Assembly: GCA_024642215.1 (NCBI GenBank)
Contig: JAHEBO010000018.1
Span: 1-61,715 of the forward strand
Source: Limnohabitans sp.
Lineage (GTDB): Bacteria > Pseudomonadota > Gammaproteobacteria > Burkholderiales > Burkholderiaceae_C
Length of the DNA stretch: 61,715 bases
Reading direction: 5' to 3'
This document shows positions 28,348-37,969 of this stretch, piece after piece. The notes beneath the pieces were generated by a model. It was not told where the DNA came from. It was given only the letters and a program-made list of their open reading frames with translations, and searched no databases. Made by a program: the position numbers and the translations under genes. The number at the start of each line of letters is the position of its first letter. Position 1 is the first letter of the stretch.

Positions 28348-29517
28348 TTAGCGGCCTGATCGCGCCAAATAGCGCTTGCGCCAAAACAGCCAAGCCAAGG
28401 TGAGCGCGATCAGCAGCATGCTGCCAATCGTCCACCAAAAACCAGCGCTGTTGTGAAGCAAAGGAATGACCTCAAAGTTCATGCCAAAAACAGCAGCGAT
28501 CAAATTCAAAGGCAAGAAAATGGCCGTGATGGACGTGAGCGTTCGCATGGTTTCATTGGTGCGATTGCTCTGTGCATTGAAATGAATTTGCACCGCTGTT
28601 TCGATGCTTTGTTCTAAGCGCCGCACGTGATGCACCACGCGGTCGATATGTTCTAAAACATCGCGGCTACGCACTTTCAAAATTTCGTGCTCTTTGATCA
28701 AAGCACTGGCAGTGGGCGGCGCCCAAGTGTTCAAAGACTCCAGCCAATCTTGCATGGCACTGCGTTGGTCTTCGCAGATCTCATCGAGGTGATGCAAAGA
28801 CAAACGCGCCTCGAGCAGGGCAGACCAGTTGTTGAAGCGGGTGTCGGGGTTGATCAACTCAGCCTGCCAATGGTCTAGCTGTCGCGTCAGATCTCTTCGC
28901 AAATCCAAATACACATCGACCACTTGGCTGACCATGCGCAGCATCATGTCGGCTGGACTGACCGGTATGCCGCGAGCACCCGTCGAGCGTTCGTCTGAAA
29001 CTTCAAGGGCGGCGGTGGTTGGCGGTTCAGCAGAGACGGCTCTTTGCCCGTGGTTGCTGGCCGCCATCAGCCGGGCAGCATAGGCTTCACGAATGGCGCA
29101 GTCATCGGGATGGACCGTGAGCAGCACATTGTCAAAAATGGCAAAGCCAATGGGGCTGGTGTCCACCCTTCTGAGCGCCGGTGGCCCTGACAGTTTGCCT
29201 TTGATTTTCAAGCCTGGGGGTGTGTTGCTGGCCTCACGCTCATTGGATGAACTTGCAGCCAGTCGACGAAACACCAGCACGTCGTAGTAAGAGGTTAAAT
29301 CAAAGCGCGAAGGCAATTGGCCATTGAGCAAATCGGACATGTGCAAATCAAGCAAATGATGGCCAGTGAGGATTTGCAAAGTTTGCTGAATCTGATGCTG
29401 CTCAGATTTAAAAAACGTTCTGGAGCAGGCAATCCAAACATAGCCGTTTGCAGGCAATGCATGCGGCAATGACAGCGCGTCTTGAACGTGATGGTCGTTA
29501 ACGGTGAAAACGCGCAT
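28348..29517 (-). CDS. CorA-family divalent metal transporter
   Basis: This 389-aa protein has a large, mostly helical cytoplasmic N-terminal domain and two C-terminal membrane helices. The signature FGMNFEVIPLLHN, with the GMN loop at the pore mouth, comes after the first helix (ITAIFLPLNLIAAV). The second helix is WWTIGSMLLIALTLAWLFW, and the tail is basic. The family moves Mg2+, Co2+ or Zn2+. Low-complexity Thr/Ser/Ala residues near position 160 are unusual but not disruptive. It lies 27 bases downstream of hemB on the same strand, so it may be co-transcribed with it. No strong ribosome binding site is seen. Confidence 0.9.
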   Translation of the reverse strand: MRVFTVNDHHVQDALSLPHALPANGYVWIACSRTFFKSEQHQIQQTLQILTGHHLLDLHMSDLLNGQLPSRFDLTSYYDVLVFRRLAASSSNEREASNTPPGLKIKGKLSGPPALRRVDTSPIGFAIFDNVLLTVHPDDCAIREAYAARLMAASNHGQRAVSAEPPTTAALEVSDERSTGARGIPVSPADMMLRMVSQVVDVYLDLRRDLTRQLDHWQAELINPDTRFNNWSALLEARLSLHHLDEICEDQRSAMQDWLESLNTWAPPTASALIKEHEILKVRSRDVLEHIDRVVHHVRRLEQSIETAVQIHFNAQSNRTNETMRTLTSITAIFLPLNLIAAVFGMNFEVIPLLHNSAGFWWTIGSMLLIALTLAWLFWRKRYLARSGR

Positions 29518-29544
29518 GCAGTGTGGATGGGAACGTGAGCCGAT

Positions 29545-30670
<1,126 letters not shown>

Positions 30671-30676
30671 TGCCGC

Positions 30677-31105
30677 ATGCTCTGGATTAAAGCCTTTCAC
30701 ATCGTTTTCGTGGCCAGCTGGTTTGCGGGTTTGTTTTACCTGCCGCGCATCTTCGTCAATTTGGCCATGGTGCCTGAAGATTCAGTGGCTGAGCGAGAGC
30801 GACTCTTGCTGATGTCTCGCAAGCTTCTCAAATTCACCACCTTGTTGTCTGTGCCCGCCATTGCGTTGGGTGTTTGGTTGTGGTGGGGCATTGGCATAGG
30901 CTGGGGTCCTGGCAATGCTTGGATGCACGCCAAATTGGCGGTGGTGTTGCTCATTGTGGGCTATCACCACGCCTGTGGCCGGATGTTGAAGAAATTTGAA
31001 GCCAATCTAAATACCCACAGCCATGTTTGGTACCGCTGGTTCAATGAAGCGCCTGTTTTGATGCTGGTGGCGGTTGTTATTTTTGTGGTTGTGAAGCCGT
31101 TTTAA
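30677..31105 (+). CDS. CopD/HemJ-like four-helix membrane protein
   Basis: This 142-aa inner-membrane protein has four hydrophobic segments. MLWIKAFHIVFVASWFAGLFYLPRIFVN and HAKLAVVLLIVGYHH carry conserved histidines. This matches the CopD-like/HemJ (UPF0093) family. HemJ is a protoporphyrinogen oxidase of many proteobacteria, and the location divergent from hemB across a shared FNR box supports a role in haem synthesis. That is inference, and copper-resistance-type annotation is common for homologues. The frame extends to 30641, but ATG 30677 is the family start. Confidence 0.85.
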   Translation: MLWIKAFHIVFVASWFAGLFYLPRIFVNLAMVPEDSVAERERLLLMSRKLLKFTTLLSVPAIALGVWLWWGIGIGWGPGNAWMHAKLAVVLLIVGYHHACGRMLKKFEANLNTHSHVWYRWFNEAPVLMLVAVVIFVVVKPF

Positions 31106-31110
31106 GGTCC

Positions 31111-32214
31111 ATGCAAAAGACTGCGGCATGGCCCTTGGCTGGTATTTATGCCGCACTGATCGTCTACGCCAGCCTTTACCCATTTGATCACTGGCGCTCG
31201 CAAGGCGTGGATTGGACTGCCTTCTTGTTGGCGCCCTGGCCGCGTTACTGGACAGGTTTCGATGTTCTGGCCAATGTTTTGGGTTATGCCCCTTTAGGTT
31301 TTATTGGTGTGCTGGCCCTCAGACGCAGTGCCAGACATTGGCCGGCTGTCACGTTCACCGTTGTGTCGGGTTCTTTGTTGTCCCTGAGCCTTGAGTCTTT
31401 GCAACTCTTTTTGCCAGCAAGGGTGCCCTCCAATGTGGATTGGGAGCTGAACACGGTGGGCACACTGTTGGGTGCATCGCTGGCTTGGACGCTGGAGCGC
31501 TTTGGCTTCTTGGACCGATGGACGCGTTTCCGGGCGAAATGGTTCTTCTCAGATGCCAGAGGCGCTTTGGTATTGTTGGCTTTGTGGCCTGTTGCTTTGT
31601 TATTTCCTGCGCCCGTGCCTTTCGGCCTGGGCCAAATTCTGGAGCGCACCGAAGATGCCTTGGCCTTGTGGTTGCAAGACACGCCTTGGCTTGATTGGCT
31701 GCCCGTTCGAGAAGTGGAGTTACAGCCACTGCTGCCCATATACGAAGTGATGTGCGTCAGCTTGGGGCAGTTAATTCCCAGCATGTTGGCGTTCACATTG
31801 ATACGCCATTTGCATCAAAAAGCCATAGCTTTGGCGCTGTTGTTGGCGTCCGGTTTGGGCTTTACGGCATTGTCTGCGGCCCTCACTTATGGCCCCTTGC
31901 ACGCTTGGGGATGGATCAACCCACCGGTTCAATTGGGCTTGATCTTGGCGGCCTTGTTGGCTGTACCGATGATGTGGGTTCAAGAAAAAACACTCCAAGT
32001 GCTAGCGCTCGTTGGCTTGGTACTGCAGCTGACGATGCTTAACAACGCATCAGCGAGTGCTTACTTTGCTTTGACTTTGCACAACTGGGAGCAAGGCCAG
32101 TTCATTCGTTTTCATGGCCTGATTCAGTGGATGGGTTGGCTTTGGCCTTTTGTTTTGTTGGTCTATTTAATGCAGCGTTTGTCTTCATCTCGTCCCTCTA
32201 AAATGAGCAAATGA
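31111..32214 (+). CDS. VanZ-like membrane protein
   Basis: This 367-aa protein has many hydrophobic helices. The N-terminal third is VanZ-like (VYASLYPFDHWR, DVLANVLGYAPLGFIGVLAL, SLSLESLQLFLPARVPSNVDWELNTVGTLLGA). VanZ in enterococci gives low-level teicoplanin resistance, while the role of proteobacterial homologues is unknown. The second half has further helices and no recognised domain. AAGG precedes ATG 31111, five bases after the CopD-like gene. The next gene's start codon overlaps its stop codon. Confidence 0.85.
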   Translation: MQKTAAWPLAGIYAALIVYASLYPFDHWRSQGVDWTAFLLAPWPRYWTGFDVLANVLGYAPLGFIGVLALRRSARHWPAVTFTVVSGSLLSLSLESLQLFLPARVPSNVDWELNTVGTLLGASLAWTLERFGFLDRWTRFRAKWFFSDARGALVLLALWPVALLFPAPVPFGLGQILERTEDALALWLQDTPWLDWLPVREVELQPLLPIYEVMCVSLGQLIPSMLAFTLIRHLHQKAIALALLLASGLGFTALSAALTYGPLHAWGWINPPVQLGLILAALLAVPMMWVQEKTLQVLALVGLVLQLTMLNNASASAYFALTLHNWEQGQFIRFHGLIQWMGWLWPFVLLVYLMQRLSSSRPSKMSK

Positions 32215-32552
32215 GTGAACACAACCCCCTTTATTACGAGCGCCATATTTTCTTTTGTTTGAATGAAAGAAAAAACGGCGAAGCGTGTTGCGCCTTGCAA
32301 GGCGCTCAAGCAGCTTTTGACCACTGCAAATCCCGAGTGAAGGATTTGGGCTTGGCTGGTGCCGGCAAAGTCCGCGTCAACAAAGCCGGTTGCCTAGACC
32401 GTTGTGCGGGCGGGCCTGTGGCCGTGGTTTATCCCGAAGGCACTTGGTACAGCTTTGTCGACAACTCAGACATTGATGAAATCGTCGAGAGCCATCTCAA
32501 AAATGGCCAAGTGGTCCAACGTTTGGTTACACCACCCAACGTGGGGCGCTGA
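32211..32552 (+). CDS. Thioredoxin-like [2Fe-2S] ferredoxin
   Basis: This small protein (113 aa) is of the thioredoxin-fold (2Fe-2S) ferredoxin family. The cluster cysteines are in RHIFFCLNERKNGEACC (Cys16 and Cys26/27) and NKAGCLDRCAGGPVAVVYPEG (Cys61 and Cys65). The spacing matches the thioredoxin-like [2Fe-2S] family also seen at the C-terminus of complex I subunit NuoE. The electron partner is unknown. ATG 32211 overlaps the VanZ stop codon (ATGAGTGA context), and the hydrolase start overlaps its own stop (TGATG), so all three are translationally coupled. Confidence 0.9.
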   Translation: MSEHNPLYYERHIFFCLNERKNGEACCALQGAQAAFDHCKSRVKDLGLAGAGKVRVNKAGCLDRCAGGPVAVVYPEGTWYSFVDNSDIDEIVESHLKNGQVVQRLVTPPNVGR

Positions 32553-33190
32553 TGAATTCAGCAACGCAGGCCGTTCAGTTTCAGGGCCCAGCCGGTGTGT
32601 TGGAAGGGCTTTTGGATGAATCGATGGAAGGCGCCTGCAAAGGCACTGCCGTCATCGCCCATCCGCACCCTTTGTTTGGCGGCACGATGCAAAACAAGGT
32701 GGTTCAAACTTTGGCCAAAGCCTTTGTTCAAAATGGCTGGCGCGCCATTCGCTTCAATTTTCGAGGCGTCGGCGCCAGTGCCGGTGTATACGACGAAGGT
32801 CGCGGTGAGTTGGATGATTTGATGGCCGTCATCGCGCAAAGTCAAAGCCATTTCGACACCCCCAAGGGGCTTGCATTGGCCGGCTTTTCATTTGGCGCGT
32901 TTGTCACCAGCCATGCCGCAGTGCAGATGGCGCCAAAGGGTCATTTGGAAAAGCTCGTGCTGGTGGGAACCGCGGCATCACGTTTTGAGGTGGCCGCTGT
33001 ACCGCCAGCGCTGCACGACATCACTTTGGTGGTCCATGGTGAAGTGGACGACACCGTGCCTTTGGCCAGTGTGATGGATTGGGCCCGCCCTCAATCATTG
33101 CCGGTGACGGTCATTCCTGGCGTTGAACACTTCTTTCACGGCCAATTGCCCTTGCTTCGGTCTTTGGTTAGCCGCCATCTGCGTGCCTAA
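32552..33190 (+). CDS. Alpha/beta hydrolase
   Basis: This 212-aa alpha/beta hydrolase has IAHPHPLFGGTMQNKVVQTLA near residue 35 (typical of the YqiA/YpfH-like small hydrolases of proteobacteria), FNFRGVGASAGVYDEG, the nucleophile GFSFGAF with Ser113, an Asp in VHGEVDDTVPLA and a C-terminal His in PGVEHFFHGQL. The substrate is unknown. It overlaps the ferredoxin gene by one base and ends 16 bases before dacC. The longest dacC frame would start inside it, which I rejected. Confidence 0.9.
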   Translation: MNSATQAVQFQGPAGVLEGLLDESMEGACKGTAVIAHPHPLFGGTMQNKVVQTLAKAFVQNGWRAIRFNFRGVGASAGVYDEGRGELDDLMAVIAQSQSHFDTPKGLALAGFSFGAFVTSHAAVQMAPKGHLEKLVLVGTAASRFEVAAVPPALHDITLVVHGEVDDTVPLASVMDWARPQSLPVTVIPGVEHFFHGQLPLLRSLVSRHLRA

Positions 33191-33206
33191 GTCCAGTCAG
33201 TTCAAC

Positions 33207-34409
33207 ATGATTTCTTTATTTTTGGCTTCTCGCCGCAAAGCCTTGCGCGCAGCGCTTTGTTTGGGCGCCATGACCTTCGCTTTGTGTCTGTCGCCCTTGC
33301 GTGCGCAAGCCCAAGTGTCGGCCCCCGAAGCGCCCGAAATCGCAGCGCGTGCATACCTTCTGTTGGATGTCACGGCCAATCAAATTTTGGCGTCACGTGA
33401 TTTGGACATGCCCTTTGAGCCCGCGTCCTTGACCAAACTGATGACGGCCTATTTGGTGTTTGATGCTTTGAAGTCTAAAAAAATAGACATGAAGCAAACT
33501 TTTGGGGTTAGCGAGCGCGCTTGGAAGATGTCTGGATCGCGCATGTTCATAGATCCCAAAATGAAGGTGCCAGTAGAAGACTTGATCAAAGGCATGATTG
33601 TCCAGTCGGGCAATGACGCCACGGTGGCGTTGGCCGAAGGGGTTGGCGGCACGGTTGAGCGCTTTGTCCAAATGATGAATGACCAAGCCAAAGTGCTTGG
33701 CATGAAAAATACCCTCTACAAAAACCCAGAAGGTTTGACGGAGTCGGGTCACATTACCACCGCACGAGACTTAGGTACCTTGGCTGCCCGCTTGATGCGT
33801 GACTTTCCCGACCATGTGGGCTTCTATGCCATTAAGAAATACCGTTACCCTGGCACACCCGCTGCAAATGACAGCAATCGCAACTTGCTACTTTTCAAAG
33901 ACCCCACTGTGGATGGCTTGAAAGCGGGTCAAACGGATGCTGCGGGGTACTGCTTGGTGGCCACCGCCAAACGTGACTTCCCCCATATTGGCCCGCGCCG
34001 CTTAATGGCCATTGTGATGGGAACAAGCAGCGAGGTGGCGCGCGCAAACGAAGCGCAAAAACTGCTGAACTGGGGCTACACCGCGTTTGAAGCGGTCAAG
34101 TTGTATGAGGCTGGCCAACCTGTCTCAACCCCAACCATTTGGAAGGGCAAAGAATCAACCGTCAAGCTTGGCCGTGCGGATGCGCTGGTGGTGGCCGTGC
34201 CTACGGGCACAGCTGCGCAAATCAAAACCCAACTGGTTCGCCCCGACCCGCTGGTGGCGCCCGTCACCAAGGGCCAAGCCATTGGAAGTCTCAAAATTTT
34301 CCGTGGCGAGCAGTTGTGGGTGGACATGCCTTTGCAGGCATTGGACACCGTTGAGCAGGCCGGCGTGCTTGGCCGAGCTTGGGATGCTGTGCGTTTGTGG
34401 ATCAAATAA
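33207..34409 (+). CDS. dacC: D-alanyl-D-alanine carboxypeptidase (PBP5/6 type)
   Basis: This 400-aa low-molecular-weight penicillin-binding protein trims D-Ala from peptidoglycan pentapeptides. The signal peptide covers roughly residues 1-35 (ALCLGAMTFALCLSPLRAQAQ). The SxxK motif is SLTK (Ser74-Lys77), and the SxN motif is SGN (134-136). The third motif reads KAG (239-241, GLKAGQTDAAGYC) rather than the usual KTG. A PBP5 C-terminal domain follows, and the end (GRAWDAVRLWIK) resembles an amphipathic membrane anchor. The start was set at ATG 33207 because upstream codons lie in the hydrolase gene. The gene symbol is by family; it could be labelled dacA. Confidence 0.93.
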   Translation: MISLFLASRRKALRAALCLGAMTFALCLSPLRAQAQVSAPEAPEIAARAYLLLDVTANQILASRDLDMPFEPASLTKLMTAYLVFDALKSKKIDMKQTFGVSERAWKMSGSRMFIDPKMKVPVEDLIKGMIVQSGNDATVALAEGVGGTVERFVQMMNDQAKVLGMKNTLYKNPEGLTESGHITTARDLGTLAARLMRDFPDHVGFYAIKKYRYPGTPAANDSNRNLLLFKDPTVDGLKAGQTDAAGYCLVATAKRDFPHIGPRRLMAIVMGTSSEVARANEAQKLLNWGYTAFEAVKLYEAGQPVSTPTIWKGKESTVKLGRADALVVAVPTGTAAQIKTQLVRPDPLVAPVTKGQAIGSLKIFRGEQLWVDMPLQALDTVEQAGVLGRAWDAVRLWIK

Positions 34410-34461
34410 GAAAAGTTGGTGCTTGCCAACTTTGATCAGCGGCACGTCTGTGTAGATTTTT

Positions 34462-34490
34462 TTGCACAGCCCCTATTCAAACGCTATACT
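34462..34490 (+). promoter_or_regulatory. Strong sigma-70 promoter of the str operon
   Basis: TTGCAC (34462-34467), a 17-base spacer and TATACT (34485-34490) predict a start at 34497, 65 bases before rpsL. This is one of the two best promoters in the window. Confidence 0.85.
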
Positions 34491-34496
34491 AGAAGG

Positions 34497-34528
34497 CTTT
34501 TCCGCATTTGGGGCGGGAAAGATTTTTT
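34497..34528 (+). terminator. Terminator-like hairpin at the 5' end of the str operon leader
   Basis: CTTTTCCGC (34497-34505) pairs with GCGGGAAAG (34513-34521) with one G-U pair. Six T follow (34523-34528). It begins on the predicted first transcribed base. It may be an attenuator or a 5' stabilising hairpin. The T-run and stem make early termination possible. Confidence 0.5.
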
Positions 34529-34561
34529 GTTAATTCCAAACGTTTAGGGACGTTTTTTTAA

Positions 34562-34939
34562 ATGCCAACCATCAATCAATTGGTGCGTCAGGGGCGCGAG
34601 GTCGAAAAGACCAAGTCAAAAAGCCCTGCGATGCAAAACTCTCCGCAGCGCCGCGGTGTGTGCACCCGTGTGTACACCACGACGCCTAAAAAACCTAACT
34701 CCGCTCTGCGTAAAGTTGCCAAAGTGCGCTTGACCAACGGCTTCGAGGTGATCTCCTACATCGGTGGTGAAGGCCACAACTTGCAGGAACACTCCGTGGT
34801 TTTGGTACGTGGTGGTCGTGTGAAAGACTTGCCTGGTGTGCGTTATCACATCGTGCGCGGTTCACTCGACTTGCAAGGCGTGAAAGATCGCAAGCAATCG
34901 CGTTCTAAATATGGCGCTAAGCGCCCGAAGAAAGCTTAA
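34562..34939 (+). CDS. rpsL: 30S ribosomal protein S12
   Basis: This decoding-centre protein of the small subunit is 125 aa, complete and highly conserved. [12 protein letters not shown] opens it, followed by [24 protein letters not shown] with the lysine that is altered in streptomycin resistance (Lys43, wild-type here), and [15 protein letters not shown] with Lys/Arg88-region residues unchanged. AGGGACG lies before the ATG. It is the first gene of the str operon, behind a strong promoter and leader hairpin. The usual rpoBC genes are not immediately upstream; a D,D-carboxypeptidase gene is there instead. Confidence 0.99.
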   Translation: MPTINQLVRQGREVEKTKSKSPAMQNSPQRRGVCTRVYTTTPKKPNSALRKVAKVRLTNGFEVISYIGGEGHNLQEHSVVLVRGGRVKDLPGVRYHIVRGSLDLQGVKDRKQSRSKYGAKRPKKA

Positions 34940-34995
34940 GTTAGCTTTCAAAAAAGGTGTTGTTCTGGTTTTTAGACGAGCCGGTTCAACGAAGT

Positions 34996-35065
34996 GACTC
35001 CATGTTGGAGTCGAGTAAGTGCAAATTCAAGATGAATTTGCAGGGTGTCTGGATCGGACGTCCAG
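34996..35065 (+). other. Three tandem stem-loops between rpsL and rpsG
   Basis: GACTCCA-TGT-TGGAGTC (34996-35012), GCAAATTC-AAGAT-GAATTTGC (35021-35041) and CTGGA-N7-TCCAG (35049-35065) are perfect stems. In E. coli, S7 binds the rpsL-rpsG spacer to repress its own translation. This structured spacer occupies the same place, so autoregulation by S7 is a reasonable inference. Confidence 0.6.
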
Positions 35066-35092
35066 CCATCAACTGAAGCAAAGAGGTGAAAT

Positions 35093-35563
35093 ATGCCACG
35101 TCGTCGTGAAGTCCCTAAACGTGAAATCCTGCCGGATCCCAAGTTCGGTAATGTCGAACTTTCCAAATTCATGAATGTGATCATGGAAGGCGGCAAAAAA
35201 GCGGTTGCCGAGCGCATCATTTATGGTGCCTTGGAAAACATGGAAAAGAAAACAGGCAAAGACCCTGTTGAACTTTTCTCAATCGCCATCAACAACGTCA
35301 AGCCCATGGTGGAAGTTAAATCCCGCCGCGTGGGTGGTGCCAACTACCAGGTGCCTGTCGAAGTTCGCCCTGTCCGTCGCTTGGCTTTGTCCATGCGTTG
35401 GATCAAAGAAGCGGCCCGTAAGCGTGGTGAAAAATCCATGGCTTTGCGCTTGGCCAACGAGTTGCTCGAGGCCAATGAAGGTCGCGGCGGCGCGATGAAA
35501 AAGCGTGATGAAGTGCACCGTATGGCTGAAGCCAACAAGGCCTTCTCACACTTCCGCTTCTAA
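35093..35563 (+). CDS. rpsG: 30S ribosomal protein S7
   Basis: This head-domain 16S rRNA-binding protein is 156 aa. [33 protein letters not shown] and the C-terminal [21 protein letters not shown] are conserved. AGAGGTG lies before ATG 35093. It is separated from rpsL by 153 bases with three hairpins. S7 is the known translational repressor of the str operon in E. coli. fusA follows after a second structured spacer. Confidence 0.99.
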   Translation: MPRRREVPKREILPDPKFGNVELSKFMNVIMEGGKKAVAERIIYGALENMEKKTGKDPVELFSIAINNVKPMVEVKSRRVGGANYQVPVEVRPVRRLALSMRWIKEAARKRGEKSMALRLANELLEANEGRGGAMKKRDEVHRMAEANKAFSHFRF

Positions 35564-35578
35564 ATCCCGGAGGTTGTC

Positions 35579-35636
35579 GCGCAGCCTCGTGCTGCGCAGC
35601 CAACCACCGCAAAGCCCTGTAGAGACCCTGCAGGGC
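35579..35636 (+). other. Two stem-loops between rpsG and fusA
   Basis: GCGCAGC-CTCGT-GCTGCGC (35579-35597) is perfect. GCCCTGTAG and CTGCAGGGC (35614-35636) pair over nine bases with one G-U. The second stem is followed by a T-rich ATTTGCATTTTTTG, so partial termination is conceivable. The function is not known from sequence. Confidence 0.5.
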
Positions 35637-35677
35637 ATTTGCATTTTTTGTTTTAACTGAAATCCAAGAGGTTGATC

Positions 35678-37780
35678 ATGGCTCGCAATACTCCCATCGA
35701 GCGCTATCGCAACATCGGTATTTCCGCTCACATTGACGCGGGTAAAACCACTACCACCGAGCGTATTCTTTTTTATACCGGTGTGAACCACAAAATTGGT
35801 GAAGTGCATGATGGCGCCGCCACCATGGACTGGATGGAGCAAGAACAAGAGCGTGGTATCACGATCACTTCTGCTGCCACCACTTGTTTCTGGAAGGGCA
35901 TGGATGGCTCTTTTGCAGATCACCGCATCAACATCATTGACACCCCTGGCCACGTTGACTTCACCATTGAAGTTGAGCGTTCAATGCGCGTGCTCGACGG
36001 CGCTTGCATGGTTTACTGTGCTGTGGGCGGCGTGCAGCCCCAGTCTGAAACTGTGTGGCGTCAAGCTAACAAGTACAAAGTGCCCCGTTTGGCCTTCGTG
36101 AACAAGATGGACCGTACCGGTGCCAACTTCTTCAAAGTTGTGGACCAAATGAAGTTGCGCCTCAAAGCCAACCCCGTGCCAATCGTCATTCCAATCGGCG
36201 CTGAAGACAACTTCACCGGCGTGGTTGACCTTCGCAAAATGAAGGCCATCATCTGGGACGAAGCTTCACAAGGCATGAAGTTCACTTTCGAAGAAATTCC
36301 CGCCGACTTGGTCGAATTGGCCAAAGAGTGGCGCGAGAAGATGGTTGAAGCTGCGGCTGAAGCCTCTGAAGAATTGATGAACAAGTACCTTGAAGAAGGT
36401 GACTTGACTGAAGAAGAAATCACGGCTGGTTTGCGTACACGTACCATCAACAGCGAAATTCAGCCGATGTTGTGTGGCACAGCCTTTAAAAACAAGGGCG
36501 TGCAGCGCATGTTGGACGCTGTGTTGGAATTGATGCCTTCTCCTCTCGACGTGAAAGCCATCAAAGGTTTTGACGAAGACGAAAAAGAAGTCACACGCAA
36601 GGCCGACGACGAAGAGAAATTCTCTGCATTGGCATTCAAATTGATGACCGACCCCTTCGTGGGCCAGCTCACTTTTGTGCGCGTTTACTCTGGCGTTCTG
36701 AAAAAAGGCGACACCGTTTACAACTCTGTGCGCGGCAAGAAAGAGCGTATCGGTCGTATCGTGCAAATGCACGCCAACAACCGTGAAGAAGTTGACGAAA
36801 TTCGCGCCGGCGACATCGCTGCTTGCGTGGGTTTGAAAGACGTGACCACTGGCGAAACATTGTGCGACCCCAACGCGGTCATCACTTTGGAGCGCATGGT
36901 GTTCCCCGACTCCGTGATTCGTCAAGCTGTCGAACCTAAGACTAAAGCCGACCAAGAAAAAATGGGCATGGCCTTGTCACGTTTGGCTGCTGAAGATCCA
37001 TCTTTCCGCGTTCAAACCGACGAAGAATCTGGCCAGACCATCATTGGCGGTCAGGGCGAATTGCACCTCGAAATTATCGTGGACCGCATGAAGCGTGAAT
37101 TCGGCGTTGAAGCCAACGTGGGCAAGCCTCAAGTGGCTTACCGCGAAACCATCCGCAAAACTGTCGAAGAAGCCGAAGGCAAATTCGTTCGTCAGTCTGG
37201 CGGTAAGGGTCAGTACGGTCACGTGGTCTTGAAGGTTGAGCCACAAGAAGCCGGCAAAGGTTTCGAATTCGTTGACGCTATCAAGGGCGGTGTGGTTCCT
37301 CGCGAATACATCCCTGCAGTGGAAAAAGGCGTGATCGAAGCTTTGGGCCAAGGCGTGTTGGCGGGCTACCCAGTCGTTGACGTTAAAGTCACATTGCACT
37401 TCGGTTCATACCACGACGTTGACTCCAACGAAATGGCTTTCAAAATGGCCGCCATCTTTGGTTTCAAAGAAGGTTGCCGCAAAGCAAGCCCCGTCATCTT
37501 GGAACCCATGATGGCTGTTGAAGTTGAAACACCTGAAGACTACGCTGGTAACGTGATGGGCGACTTGTCCTCACGCCGCGGTATGGTTCAAGGCATGGAC
37601 GACATGGTCGGCGGTGGCAAAGCCATTAAAGCTGAAGTACCACTGTCTGAAATGTTCGGCTACTCCACCACATTGCGCTCGATGTCACAAGGCCGCGCGA
37701 CGTACACGATGGAATTCAAGCACTACGCTGAAGCTCCACGTAACGTTGCAGAGGCGATTGTTGCTTCACGCGCAAAATAA
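35678..37780 (+). CDS. fusA: Elongation factor G
   Basis: This translocation GTPase is 700 aa. The G1 motif [15 protein letters not shown] is near residue 18, and the switch region [10 protein letters not shown] follows. G3 is DTPGHVDFT and G4 is NKMDRTGA. Domains II-V follow to the C-terminal [21 protein letters not shown]. The start is ATG 35678, preceded by CCAAGAGG; an in-frame TTG two codons earlier is unlikely. It is part of the str operon, followed by tuf after 189 bases. Confidence 0.99.
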   Translation: MARNTPIERYRNIGISAHIDAGKTTTTERILFYTGVNHKIGEVHDGAATMDWMEQEQERGITITSAATTCFWKGMDGSFADHRINIIDTPGHVDFTIEVERSMRVLDGACMVYCAVGGVQPQSETVWRQANKYKVPRLAFVNKMDRTGANFFKVVDQMKLRLKANPVPIVIPIGAEDNFTGVVDLRKMKAIIWDEASQGMKFTFEEIPADLVELAKEWREKMVEAAAEASEELMNKYLEEGDLTEEEITAGLRTRTINSEIQPMLCGTAFKNKGVQRMLDAVLELMPSPLDVKAIKGFDEDEKEVTRKADDEEKFSALAFKLMTDPFVGQLTFVRVYSGVLKKGDTVYNSVRGKKERIGRIVQMHANNREEVDEIRAGDIAACVGLKDVTTGETLCDPNAVITLERMVFPDSVIRQAVEPKTKADQEKMGMALSRLAAEDPSFRVQTDEESGQTIIGGQGELHLEIIVDRMKREFGVEANVGKPQVAYRETIRKTVEEAEGKFVRQSGGKGQYGHVVLKVEPQEAGKGFEFVDAIKGGVVPREYIPAVEKGVIEALGQGVLAGYPVVDVKVTLHFGSYHDVDSNEMAFKMAAIFGFKEGCRKASPVILEPMMAVEVETPEDYAGNVMGDLSSRRGMVQGMDDMVGGGKAIKAEVPLSEMFGYSTTLRSMSQGRATYTMEFKHYAEAPRNVAEAIVASRAK

Positions 37781-37969
37781 TTGGTTTGCGGGACTGATCA
37801 AGCTGCGAAGCAGTTTGCTCTGTCCTCAACTGATCAATCTTCCTTAGCAGGATAGAAAAAAGTTAAACCTGTCTGCGATCCAGTGCCACGCTGTACCCGT
37901 GCGGTGTGAACAAGCAATTGGATGCAAACATAAAACCACAACACGGGCTTTGTTCTTTGGAGAATTGAA
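37781..37969 (+). other. Structured spacer between fusA and tuf
   Basis: It contains a nine-base direct repeat ACTGATCAA (37793-37801 and 37829-37837) with a self-complementary TGATCA core, and a small GCTGC-GAA-GCAG hairpin between the copies, so a longer stem can form. I found no convincing promoter hexamers here. TTGGAG precedes tuf. Confidence 0.4.

Noticed and set aside
34412-34433. AAAGTTGG...CCAACTTT as an intrinsic terminator after dacC
   Set aside because: The stem is real, but GATCAGC follows instead of a T-run. At best it is a Rho-dependent or processing signal.
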